A stretch of DNA of 64,000 nt from NCBI RefSeq assembly GCF_000327385.1, contig NW_008709333.1, positions 313,912 to 377,911 of the forward strand, in the 5' to 3' direction. Within the stretch, counting starts at the first letter, position 1, and every line of letters begins with the position of its first letter. The notes below the pieces were generated by a model. The model had not been told where the DNA came from and did no database searches. It worked only from the letters and a program-made list of their open reading frames with translations. Of this stretch, positions 46,740 to 57,060 are shown in pieces. The position numbers and the translations under genes are program-made. The DNA comes from Lottia gigantea. Taxonomy: Eukaryota > Mollusca > Gastropoda > Lottiidae.

Positions 46740-49583
46740 ATGGAAAACGACGATGAATATAAGGCTTTTATCAAAAAACTGGAAAAATTCCCAAATTATT
46801 TTCAAATGGGTGCAGACTATTCGAATTTACGTCGGTGGAAAAAATTGAAACAAAAACTTGATGATGAAACGGAGGACTTTGAAGATATGTGTGAAATGGA
46901 TAGATTTCGAAACCTTAACTTATTTGGTTGTGTTTACTTTTATCTTGGAGATATGAAACATGCAGAGTCAAATATTTTGGAAGTCTTAACAAAATCAGAT
47001 TGGACCAACATCAATGCATGTGTTATGATGGCAAAAATGTGGTATATTCAGGGAAAGATAACAAAGGCGAAGGAAATTATGGAGAAACTAAATGAATTGG
47101 CAGAAGATCCTTACAAAATAGACATTGCCAAAGGTGAACTGTGTTATGCATGGTCAAGATTGGATCCAAAACATTACAAAAAGGGAATTGATGAATCAGA
47201 AAAACTTGTTTCCAAATATGCTGATAAACCGGAATATCCCATATGGGCCTTCGGTCTCGCTTTATTCTATAGAAGATGCCTTCATCTATCAGCCAGGTCT
47301 CTCCATCCTGATTTGAACATATCGGTAAGCCAATGTTTCAAACGTGCCAAGGAATTGTTTGAGAACAATATACGCAGCGATGATATTGAACCTATTTATA
47401 AAGCTCGGTCTTATATAGAGCTGGCAAACTTATTAGCTTTAAAAAATATTTTCCCTGATATCGAAAGTTCTTCTGACGATAAGATATATAGCACAATTAA
47501 AGAAGGTGTCAAGCTGGCCCCAGAATGTGCTTCGATTTTGATGAAAGCAGGGAAAGTAATGAAATACATTCGCAAATATCTTGAATCTGAAGAATATCTT
47601 CAAAAGGCTAATGAACTACGACCTAACTCATTTAACTGTCATCAATTAGCATTGATCAAGATAAGTAACATCAGACATGCAAATTATAACAAGAGTGGCT
47701 GTAACAGACCTAGTTACCACAGCACTAATAACCATGCTGGCAAATCGCAAATACAGAAAAGGCGTGGGAAAGGTTCTTCTAAGTGGCAGGATGCCAGAGA
47801 TAAGCCTACGAGGACGAATACAACCACTCACACTTGGTCCACTCCAACAAATACGTCACACCAACAAACTCACAAGAAACAATTATTCAAATCAGAGGCA
47901 AACTGTCCAAAAGTCCAACTTGATCAACAAACTAAAGAGAGAGGTAGTTCTACAAATCCAGGCCTGGAAGAAGATTGTGCTGTTCAGGAGCATTGTACTT
48001 TTCATGATTTGGAGAATGAATTGGTCCCAGACTTTAAAATGATGTCTTTAGGTGTCAGAACTAACAAAACCTCAGAAAAGATCTATTCTGATAATACACA
48101 TACGGCCCATAAAGTTTTATCAACGACTCGTGCATCTGAAGGTATTTTGGAGAGCCCTGAAACAAAGCACAAAGGAGCGCAGCCAAATTATGAATCATGT
48201 CCTACGCCACCAATTCAACCAAGCAACCATTTGGATCAACGACCGCGTGTTCCAGAATCTGTACCTACACAAGTTGAGAAACAGATGACACCGCCAAAAC
48301 AAGCTTCAATGAAATCCATTATCAAGTCACCAAACTTTAAAACCTTTGGCAAATACAAGTCCAGGCAACTTGTTCCTTGTTTAGAGCTTCTCCAGAGATC
48401 AGTTAAATACAGTAACAATACCAATTTTTCTGCCTGTTATGACTGGGGACTGACAATACTACACATGACTCCTCAAAACTATGAGGCAGCGCTCGAAAAA
48501 TTCAACATTGTGATAAATAATAGCGATTCTAAGGATTTGCGCTATAAAGCTTACGAGCAGGCTGGAATTTGTCGGATGAAGATGAGTGAAGACGAACATG
48601 ATAAAGACCGAGAATACCATCGTAAAGACGCGTACGAAATGTTCACAAGAGCTATTCGATGCTGGGCTGATTGCCAAAGGATGGAATTACATGAATACTT
48701 TAATGACGCCGAACAGAATTGTTGCTCATTGCGGGAAATGATCTTAGGGGATGATTCTAAAAGCGATGACCAACAAAGGAAACAATTAGCTCATATTTAC
48801 TATCTAATAAGACAATATGGTCCTTCTTTGGAACTTTATAAAGAGTTGTACAATAACTTGAAAGACTCAAGTGGACAAGACATCGAAATCATACAAGGTA
48901 TCATTAACAATCGTCTAAAATTGAAACAGTTTGATGAAGCTCGTGACTTATTAGCAATACTCCTGTTATCTAAAGAAGGTTCTGACTGTCATAAATTCAA
49001 ATTTGAAGTTCTAAAGGAGATGCTGGATTATGCTATTGTAAACAAAGATCGCATGCTAGCTGAATCAGTCGTACATTTTGATCAGAACTTCTCTTATGAT
49101 GTAGTGATCTTGTACAACGAGAGTGATAAGTCATCAAGTAAATTAGGGAAATGTTTAGCAGTCTGGTTGTTTGAAATTGGTTTGGAAGTCACATATAATA
49201 CGAATGATGTTATTGCTGGACATTCTATCCTGGAAGGTCAGGGAATCATACTAGGCAGCAGTAGAATGGCAATCTGCATCATAAACGATGACAAAAAATG
49301 CGACCACTTAGATTACGTAATGGAAATGACCCTCCAGGAATTTCACACAGATGGCAGGGAAATATTCCCTTTATTAATCAATGATTCTAAACTGGCTGGT
49401 CAGTTTAACCTTTGCAAACCATTCCGTGTACCGGGTACAAATAATTCCGTATTTGACGAACAGAAGACCGATATACTCAAAGCATTCTCTGATATTTATT
49501 TGGCTTCCGGTAATTCTCCCACTAAGCCTCAGAGTGAAACAAATCAAACGTCGCCAAAAAGCTATACACTCGAACAACAGTGA
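46740..49583 (+). CDS. IFIT-like TPR protein with C-terminal TIR-like domain (947 aa, one coding exon)
   Basis: Uninterrupted frame starting in a good context (gcaaaATGG) just after a probable acceptor (ctatttcag at about 46720), so the gene has a 5' untranslated exon and one coding exon, as vertebrate IFIT genes nearly do. Residues about 1-308 are helical repeats resembling TPRs, e.g. GCVYFYLGDMKHAESNILEV and WAFGLALFYRRCLHL. About 309-535 is a polar, Thr/Asn/Gln/Pro-rich linker. TPR-like helices resume at about 537-780. From Tyr786 a TIR-like fold follows: YDVVILYNESD (strand A), KCLAVWLFEIGLEVTYN, NDVIAGHSI in the BB-loop place, SSRMAICIIND, then DYVMEMTLQEF and REIFPLLI. The glutamate in YVMEMTLQ may match the NADase glutamate of SARM1, but this rests on eye alignment. 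Expected role: cytosolic sensing or signalling in innate immunity; no partner is known from the window. Flanked by inverted MYG1 copies. Confidence 0.85.
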   Translation: MENDDEYKAFIKKLEKFPNYFQMGADYSNLRRWKKLKQKLDDETEDFEDMCEMDRFRNLNLFGCVYFYLGDMKHAESNILEVLTKSDWTNINACVMMAKMWYIQGKITKAKEIMEKLNELAEDPYKIDIAKGELCYAWSRLDPKHYKKGIDESEKLVSKYADKPEYPIWAFGLALFYRRCLHLSARSLHPDLNISVSQCFKRAKELFENNIRSDDIEPIYKARSYIELANLLALKNIFPDIESSSDDKIYSTIKEGVKLAPECASILMKAGKVMKYIRKYLESEEYLQKANELRPNSFNCHQLALIKISNIRHANYNKSGCNRPSYHSTNNHAGKSQIQKRRGKGSSKWQDARDKPTRTNTTTHTWSTPTNTSHQQTHKKQLFKSEANCPKVQLDQQTKERGSSTNPGLEEDCAVQEHCTFHDLENELVPDFKMMSLGVRTNKTSEKIYSDNTHTAHKVLSTTRASEGILESPETKHKGAQPNYESCPTPPIQPSNHLDQRPRVPESVPTQVEKQMTPPKQASMKSIIKSPNFKTFGKYKSRQLVPCLELLQRSVKYSNNTNFSACYDWGLTILHMTPQNYEAALEKFNIVINNSDSKDLRYKAYEQAGICRMKMSEDEHDKDREYHRKDAYEMFTRAIRCWADCQRMELHEYFNDAEQNCCSLREMILGDDSKSDDQQRKQLAHIYYLIRQYGPSLELYKELYNNLKDSSGQDIEIIQGIINNRLKLKQFDEARDLLAILLLSKEGSDCHKFKFEVLKEMLDYAIVNKDRMLAESVVHFDQNFSYDVVILYNESDKSSSKLGKCLAVWLFEIGLEVTYNTNDVIAGHSILEGQGIILGSSRMAICIINDDKKCDHLDYVMEMTLQEFHTDGREIFPLLINDSKLAGQFNLCKPFRVPGTNNSVFDEQKTDILKAFSDIYLASGNSPTKPQSETNQTSPKSYTLEQQ

Positions 49584-49808
49584 CTTTAAAAACTCATGTC
49601 AGGCTACACCATAAACCATGAATCTTAAATCGGTTATCGTATTAATTCAATACCCCCACAGTATAAATTAATCTTCCAAGTTTATAATCCTCAAAAAAGC
49701 CAACATTAAACCTGTCTCCGATCTCAAAAACATATAAAGGTACATGTAATTTGCATATCCCGTTTAATCAATTAATATTATGTACTATTCTATTGTGTAT
49801 ATATAAAA

Positions 49809-50002
49809 TAATATATTAGTGTTTATTATAGTTTCACCTATTATATCTATTATTCATGTATATATAAAAAAAATTGGCATAGACCATGTGAATATATAAC
49901 ATTTTTCTCTCCCCCCCCCCCCCCCCCCCCCAATATATTAGTGTTTATTATATTTCACCTATTATATCTGTTATTCATGTATATATAAAAAAAAATTGGC
50001 AT
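49809..50002 (+). repeat. Direct repeat of about 70 bp around a 22-base C run
   Basis: aatatattagtgtttattat through ttggcatag occurs at about 49809-49880 and 49932-50002, separated by a poly-C tract at 49911-49932. Within the 3' flank of the TPR-TIR gene. Confidence 0.9.
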
Positions 50003-50059
50003 AGGGTATGTGAATTTGGTCAAGCCCTATAATATAAAGCATACTTAGGTAGTTTCCCC

Positions 50060-50300
50060 AGTGACCTCGCCAGCCTTCCGAGACTGAAGGGCAGATTGAC
50101 TCAATGGGAACAACTGTTGAGGTTGAATTCAAATTTTGGCTACTCTGTGGTGGTGTCATAGTCGCAAGCCTCTCTTTGAACGTCTTAGAGGGTTCTCGCA
50201 AGAAAACTTGAATTGATGATGTGCATTCTGACACATATTTTGGAGAAAAAAGGTATAGCCATTTAGATTTGTTGAAACATAATATATTGTCAGCACCTAT
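50060..50300 (-). repeat. Dispersed repeat (family G)
   Basis: Inverted relative of 12430-12700; shares the crossing phrases listed there. The 120-codon minus-strand frame 49971-50333 is this repeat read through, not a gene. Confidence 0.7.
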
Positions 50301-50714
50301 TTTCTGCTCCCATAAAGACATTCTTATTTTCATAGTTTTTGATCAATTTTTTTTTTTGTAAATAAAGAATTCACATTAACCAAAAGTTTTATTCGTTTGA
50401 TTTTTGTATGAGTGTTGATCCAAGACTAACCTAGGTGGCGCTCAATTGCAGAGCTCTGAACAGTTTCTGTGTTTTCCAATTATGACCTCAATCGAATGGT
50501 ACACAAGCGCGGTTACGTCACATTCATTCTGTGTCATTTTTAATTCTGTCTTCACCATCGTATCACACAAAAATACTGGTTTTGACATGGTCTTATTAAC
50601 CTCGAGGAAGTATGACGAATCGGGGCATGGTTTGGACACAGATGTGCTATTTTTTTTTGGACCAATAATACTTCATTTTCAGTCAATCAGTTATATTTTT
50701 AGATGGTGATGTGA

Positions 50715-51087
50715 ACATAGTCTCATGAAAGCACTGGCCTGGGTCACAAAGTAAAGATTTATGATAAAACAAGCTGCAAGTTAAATGTTAACATAATTAG
50801 AGTGTTCACAGCTCAACGCCAAATTTGAGCCTTCAAATCCATGTGTGTCCAGAATTATCCGCGGTTGAAAGTTAAAAAGACGGTCGTCTTGTTTGAGACG
50901 TTGCAATATTTATATATATATATAGAAAAGACACCCATAGGAATGGGAAAAGAAATTCCTAGTTTGAGATATTTTTGAAGGAATTGTATTCGTACATTTC
51001 TAGTATTGTTTACATATTCAAGACTCAATTCCCGTTTCTGAGACTAAAGTACAATTGGTCCAACGGATGGTGAACCTGTCCCTTTAA
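50715..51087. mobile_element. TTAA-type MITE (family B) copy
   Basis: Shares gcactggcctgggtcac, gtgttcacagctcaacgcc, gtgtgtccagaatta, gaaaagacac, aattcctagtttgaga and ends aacctgtccctttaa. Confidence 0.75.
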
Positions 51088-51213
51088 AATGTCAAAATAG
51101 TGGACTGGTTATATATATGTTTAGAATTATACCTGGTTGTAGGGCTGGGCAAAATATGGATTTGGGAGAAGTGCACTTCATTGACCTTAACTATTGGAAG
51201 ATATTTTCTTGTT

Positions 51214-51242
51214 AAAGGGATCGTGAAGAGGATTTCTAAATC
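51214..51242. mobile_element. Left-end stub of fold-back MITE (family A)
   Basis: gttaaagggatcgtgaagag then gatttctaaat; cut off where the family H element begins. Confidence 0.6.
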
Positions 51243-51244
51243 GG

Positions 51245-51475
51245 GGCCGTTTTGAAAACAAGTAAACTGGTCCACGTTCCATCTAAAGCTTAGTGTAGCG
51301 ATATGTAAACACAAGGGCCCCGTTTTGAAAATAACAGGGATTTGATCTATCAATAATTTTGTCGTGTTCTCGTGCCAATGGAAGAAATATTTGTGGTCTG
51401 GAATCTTTTACTACTTCCGGGAAGATAACTCTTATTAACTAATAGGGAATTCCCCTTTATTTTTCAAAACGGCGC
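51245..51475 (+). mobile_element. MITE-like element (family H), copy 2, with inverted ends
   Basis: Left end gggccgttttgaaaacaagt, right end atttttcaaaacggcgc, inverted to each other; gccccgttttgaaaataac also occurs internally. Same orientation as the copy at 44616-44850. Confidence 0.75.
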
Positions 51476-51926
51476 TATTTTCACGTGTACCATTTACAGT
51501 TCGGCAATCGAACAAAAGTACATTACGTCTGATTTACACATTCCTCAGGTTTGGTTTAATATGTTCTTAAACTTGTTTTGTTTTTGTCAATATCTCACCA
51601 AAGGTCACCGAATAGCTTAGTTCGTAGACAGTGGTTTTAGTTTTATCATATGAAAATCCAATAACGGCGACCAATATGCTAAAAAAATGCATTGTCCTAT
51701 ATGTGCACACTCCTGTACAAGCTGTTAGATATTGTTTTCACAGACAGAGGTCTGAAGAAGACCTGCAGTGCCTGGCCAACCCCATCGGAATCAAGTTGAA
51801 AATCACATATTATGCAGGATGGCATTATAAAAATCTTGTGCTATTGACGTGAAAAACACCCTTAAGCTTTTATCATATATTTCTGTCCTATATTTCAGAA
51901 ACATTTCAACAACACAGAAATTGAAA

Positions 51927-54900
51927 ATGGGGGATGAAAGCTCTATTATTAGTTCTACTTCACCTCCACAGAAAAAGAAAAAAGTTCAGAGACAGATTGG
52001 AACTCATAATGGACAGTTTCATGCTGACGAGGCTCTGGCTTGTTTCATGTTAAAACAGCTACCAGAGTTTAAAAATGCTGAGATCATCAGGTTTGGGATC
52101 TTAATAAAAAAAACCTACTTTTTCATTCAAAAGCAGTGTCAACAACTTAAACGGATTGTAAAGAGGTTTGGTATTTTGTATGTATATATATATACTGAAC
52201 ATACAGAATTTAGAAGACTTCTTTACAATCCCTTTAAAATCCATTAGATATAACAAAACAACATTTTTACAGAAGGAAATGATCTCCTGTCCATAGAGTT
52301 TTAGAGTTGTGCAGAGTGTGTTTTGTGAATATTTAAATATTTTAATGGAATTTATTTTTCAGGACTCGAGACTATAAAATACTGGAAGATTGTGACATAG
52401 TCGTGGATGTGGGCGGAGTTTATGATCCAGTTAAAAATAGATTTGATCATCACCAACGGTAAGTTATGCCTGAAGTTGGTTGCTTTCCTCTGGGATGCTT
52501 GGGGGATATCACCAAAAGTAGGTTATGGATGGGGCTGGGTATCACCAAGGTAATTTATGCCTGAAGTTGGTTGCTTTCCTCTTCTTCTGGGGTGTTACCA
52601 AAAGTAAGTTATGAATGGGGCTAGTTGCTTTCCTCTGGGGTGGTAGGGGGTATCACTAAAGTAAGACATGGCTTGGGCTAGTTGCTTTCTTCTGGGGTGG
52701 TAGGGGGTATCACTAAAGTAAGACATGGCTTGGGCTAGTTGCTTTCCTATGGGGTGGTAGGGGGTATCATTAAAGTAAGATATGGATGGGGCTAGTTGCT
52801 TTCTTCTGGGGTGCTTCGGGGTATCATTAAAGTAAGACATGGCTTGGGCTAGTTGCTTTCCTCTGGGGTGGTAGGGGGTATCATTAAAGTAAGATATGGA
52901 TGGGGCTAGTTGCTTTCCTCTGGGGTGGTAGGGGGTATCATTAAAGTAAGACATGGATGGGGCTAGTTGCTTTCCTCTGGGGTGGTAGGGGGTATCATTA
53001 AAGTAAGACATGGATGGGGCTAGTTGCTTTCCTCTGGGGTGGTAGGGGGTATCATTAAAGTAAGACATGGATGGGGTTAGTTGCTTTCCTCTGGGGTGGT
53101 AGGGGGTATCATTAAAGTAAGATATGGATGGGGCTAGTTGCTTTCTTCTGGGGTGGTAGGGGGTATCATTAAAGTAAGATATGGATGGGGCTAGTTGCTT
53201 TCCTCTGGGGTGGTAGGGGGTATCACTAAAGTAAGATATGGATGGGGCTAGTTGCTTTCCTCTTGGGTGGTAGGGGGTATCATTAAAGTAAGATATGGAT
53301 GGGGCTAGTTGCTTTCCTCTGAGGTGGTAGGGGGTATCATTAAAGTAAGATATGGATGGGGCTAGTTGCTTTCTTCTGGGGTGGTAGGGGGTATCATTAA
53401 AGTAAGATATGGATGGGGCTAGTTGCTTTCCTCTGGGGTGGTAGGGGGTATCACTAAAGTAAGATATGGATGGGGCTAGTTGCTTTCTTCTGGGGTGGTA
53501 GGGGGTATCACTAAAGTAAGATATGGATGGGGCTAGTTGCTTTCCTCTGGGGTGGTAGGGGGTATCATTAAAGTAAGACATGGCTTGGGCTAGTTGCTTT
53601 CTTCTGGGGTGGTAGGGGGTATCACTAAAGTAAGACATGGCTTGGGCTAGTTGCTTTCCTCTGGGGTGGTAGGGGGTATCATTAAAGTAAGATATGGCTT
53701 GGGCTAGTTGCTTTCCTCTTGGGTGGTAGGGGGTATCATTAAAGTAAGTTATGGATGGGGCTAGTTGCTTTCCTCTGGGGTGGCAGGGGGTATCACTAAA
53801 GTAAGATATGGATGGGGCTAGTTGCTTTCCTCTGGGGTGGTAGGGGGTATCATTAAAGTAAGATATGGATGGGGCTAGTTGCTTTCCTCTGGGGTGGTAG
53901 GGGGTATCATTAAAGTAAGATATGGCTTGGGCTAGTTGCTTTCCTCTGGGGTGGTAGGGGGTATCACCAAAAATAAGTCATTGATGGTGTTAGTTGCCTT
54001 TTCAACTAAATAAGCACACGTCTTTAAATAAGAGATCTGAACATGTCATGTAGAACCAAATCAACCACGTCTAACTTGTACTTTAAGCTTCTCTTGAAAA
54101 TATTTGCTCATTATTTTCTCATTTCAGGACATTTAATGAGAACTTCAATAGTTTGGACTCTAAAAAAATTTGGGTGACAAAATTAAGCAGTGCTGGATTG
54201 GTCTACTTTCATTTTGGTCGACAGTTGATATCACAGACGATGGAGAAATCAGAAACTGATCCCATAACGGAGTTAATATTCGATAAAATCTATGAACGGT
54301 TTATCCAAGAAATTGACGGAATTGATAATGGTATAGATCAAACAGAAGAAAAACCTAAGTATGTTTACTGATGTTTTCGGTCTAATCTGGCTCTACCCTG
54401 TTCAGTAGACATGGGAACCGCTTGATTGGTGACTTGCTCGTGTGGAGAGAGAATTCAAAATGGCGGAGAAGGAAATAGATGGGAAAATTTTGAATGTGAC
54501 ATGTCTGCATCTCCTTTCATGCCGTGGGGGCAGAATTACAACAGAACTCCACAATCGAGCGCGACCACAATTTATCGACAAGATTTTGTCATGGTAAGGC
54601 CATGTAACTTGGAACTCAATCTCAACCCAAAAGTCAACAGATTTGTTGGGCTAGATACTGAGACACTTCCAAGATACTTTATCTTGACAATCTTCGCTGT
54701 CACAGTTAAAAAAATTATAATTGAAAATATTTTTTTTCAGGTATAGAATAACGACAGGTCTAAGTTCAAGAGTGGGATGTCTGAATCCAGGCTGGAATCA
54801 ACCACAGAACAACAGAGATGTGAGTTGTCTTCCCTTTATTTATAGTTTCACAAGCTTCCCCACACCTCCCCTTCCGTCCCCCCTCATACATGTAATTCCC

Positions 54901-56548
54901 TTAATTATTATTAATTATTATACATAGGATCCTTTCTACCAGCTCGTCCTTGGTCAAATCTCCTGGTAATGATTTTACAGGGATAACCACTTAGGTTCAC
55001 GATAAGGATTCTTCTACCAGCTGGTTCTTGGCCAAACCTCTTGGCGTTGATCTTTTAAAGATTATTCGTACCCATTTACAGCTGGAAGGTTTTGTAAACC
55101 CAAGTTGTAATCCTAAGTAAAAATGTTAGATCAGATTAAAAATCAATGCCAAGAGGTTTGAACAAAGACCACTTAGTAGAAAGGTCTCTTGAACCCGTTG
55201 TTGCCCTTGTAAAAATTGTAGTCTCTTTATTGTAGGAATTATTTGAAAAAGCTATGGAACTGACAGGTAGTGAACTGATGGAAAGAATTAATTATTATAA
55301 AAATACGTGGTTACCAGCTCGAGATATTGTTTTAACAGCTTTCAATAACAGACATAATGTAAGTATTTTACATTTCTTTATAAATTATATAAAATGGAGA
55401 TTTTACATTTTTAATTTTTTGTCTGTAATTTGGGCAAGTTTGTTATGAGGGAATTTTTCCAGGACAGCATTAGCCTACATTTTCTAATAATCAATGAATC
55501 TATTAATTACATACTTTAACACAGTTTAACTTCTTACTTTTCTGCACCTTTTTGACCTCTTTTTAAAAGAATTCCCCTCGGTTCTGACTAGTGGTATTTT
55601 TCTTATTTTGAAATAAAACTTCGGTTTTGGAAAGATTTCTATATATAGAAAGTATCTTAAAATGGTAAAATCTCCCAGTGGCCCCCTGGACTCTCAGCAG
55701 ATTTTTTCCAGTTCCTCAATTTCTGTTTATTCCAACCTGGAATCCCTTGTATTTGAGTTTTACATCCTGTCTTTGTATCTAATGAAGACAGTATTATTGT
55801 TTATAGGTAGACCCTAGTGGTGAAGTAATGTGTTTTGAGAAGGGTGGGGTACCCTGGAAGGAACATCTATTTAATCTGGAAGAGGAGTTGAAAGCCGAGA
55901 CCCCAGTAAAATATGTTTTGTATCAAGATTTAACAGGTCAATGGAGGGTTCAGTGTGTTCCTCTTCAAGATGGCGGCTTCCAAAATAGGTACCAGTAGAT
56001 TGATTTTATTATGTTTATCATCTTGAATATACTAAATAAACATTATTAGCTATGTGGACTCTCTGAAAGAGATACAGAGTTGGTCAAACTAAATACCAAA
56101 TAAATATTATTAGTTTTTGTGGACTCTCTGAAAGAGATACTTAGTTGACAAACGTAAATACCAAATTAACATTATTAGCTATGTGGACTCTCTGAAAGGG
56201 ATGATGAGTATTCTATTTGGACTCTCTAAAAGGGATGATGAGTATTCTATGTGGACTCTCTGAAAGGGATGATGAGTATTCTATGTGGACTCTCTGAAAG
56301 GGATGATGAGTATTCTATGTGGACTCTCTTTTGTCAGTCTTTTCTGTAGTTATTAATTGAAATTTATTTTTAGATTATCTTTACCAGAAGAATGGCGAGG
56401 GGTACGAGATGATGAATTGAGTAAAAAAACAGGAATTAAAGATTGTGTGTTTGTACATGCTGGAGGTTTTATTGGAGGAAATAAGACTTATGAGGGTGTC
56501 CTGAAAATGGCACAGAAAAGTTTGGAGCTGAATAAAGTCAAAAAGTGA
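51927..56548 (+). CDS. MYG1: MYG1 exonuclease, copy B (7 exons, complete)
   Basis: Inverted paralogue of copy A. Exons: 51927-52090, 52363-52458, 54128-54358, 54741-54819, 55236-55358, 55807-55988, 56374-56548; total 1050 nt, 349 residues plus stop. All family motifs are present ([59 protein letters not shown]). Differences from A cluster in the N-terminal tail, at the end of exon 3 ([11 protein letters not shown] against [13 protein letters not shown]) and at a few single residues (e.g. RGVRDDE against RGLQDDE). No stop or frame break, so both may work. Intron 5 is almost identical between copies while intron 2 is hugely longer here because of a 57-bp array. Upstream of the ATG the frame stays open through FRNISTTQKLK with no in-frame ATG, hinting at an earlier exon carrying a mitochondrial targeting peptide. 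Confidence 0.95.
52147..52237. mobile_element. Short deleted form of fold-back MITE (family A)
   Basis: ttaaacggattgtaaagagg at the left and ctttacaatccctttaa at the right, only 91 bp, in intron 1 of MYG1 copy B. Confidence 0.75.
52459..53975 (+). repeat. 57-bp minisatellite, about 26 copies, starting at the MYG1 exon 2 donor
   Basis: Units gtaagatatggatggggcta then gttgctttcctctggggtgg and tagggggtatcattaaa. The first unit begins at the real donor (ACCAACG/gtaagttatg), and early units keep atcaccaaaagtaagttatg, i.e. the last exon bases. The array supplies about 26 GTAAG sites. Because 57 is 19 codons, a 347-codon antisense frame (52595-53638, minus, [19 protein letters not shown] type repeat) stays open; I regard it as a by-product. 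Confidence 0.95.
54935..55190 (-). repeat. Dispersed repeat (family E), two partial units
   Basis: ctaccagctcgtccttggtc and ctaccagctggttcttggcc start two overlapping copies; cttggcgttgatcttttaaa and acccatttacagctgg follow. In intron 4 of MYG1 copy B; related to but not collinear with the insertion in copy A. Confidence 0.75.
56060..56335. repeat. 34-bp minisatellite, inverted counterpart of 40672-41065
   Basis: Units ctatgtggactctctgaaag followed by ggatgatgagtatt, fewer and less regular than in copy A, in intron 6 of MYG1 copy B. Confidence 0.9.
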
Positions 56549-57060
56549 TGTTAATCTGTTAAAAAGTTTGTTTTTATTGGATGGTGGCCATGCTGGTCTA
56601 TGGTCATGTCTCTAATAACGGCCAAATCAACAACCTCATTTATATCCAGTTTTAATCCACAATTTTTTAAACACAAAAAATAAATATCAAGTCCAAAACT
56701 TAAAGTTGTCTTATTATTAGTTAGGGAGTTATTGCCCTTGTCACTGCCGAATGGAAATGTTTCATTTTCGAACAGTTTCTAATTACTTGGTTGAGAAGGG
56801 TTTTTTGGAAAATATTAGTGTTTTATATCACTAAAATGAATTCATATTTCCACAAGGAAAATTCGGATATGTCGTCAGTAAATGGTAATTTTACATTTGT
56901 GATGTAACAATATCACTCCCCGCTACCGTTATTAGGGGGCACTAATGATGTCTGAGTGGCCCTTCCCAGGAAAATTTTCTCATGTTCAGAAGGGCGGGGG
57001 CGAGGAACGACTCTGGGAAGCACGGGCACCAGAATCGCATTGCAAACCGACTGACCTAAG

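Noticed and set aside
47677-48288. Frames of 121 and 78 codons inside the TPR-TIR gene
   Set aside because: Shadows in another frame of the linker region of a long, well-supported gene.
49971-50333. 120-codon minus-strand frame
   Set aside because: Belongs to dispersed repeat family G, whose relative at 12430-12700 does not keep the frame.
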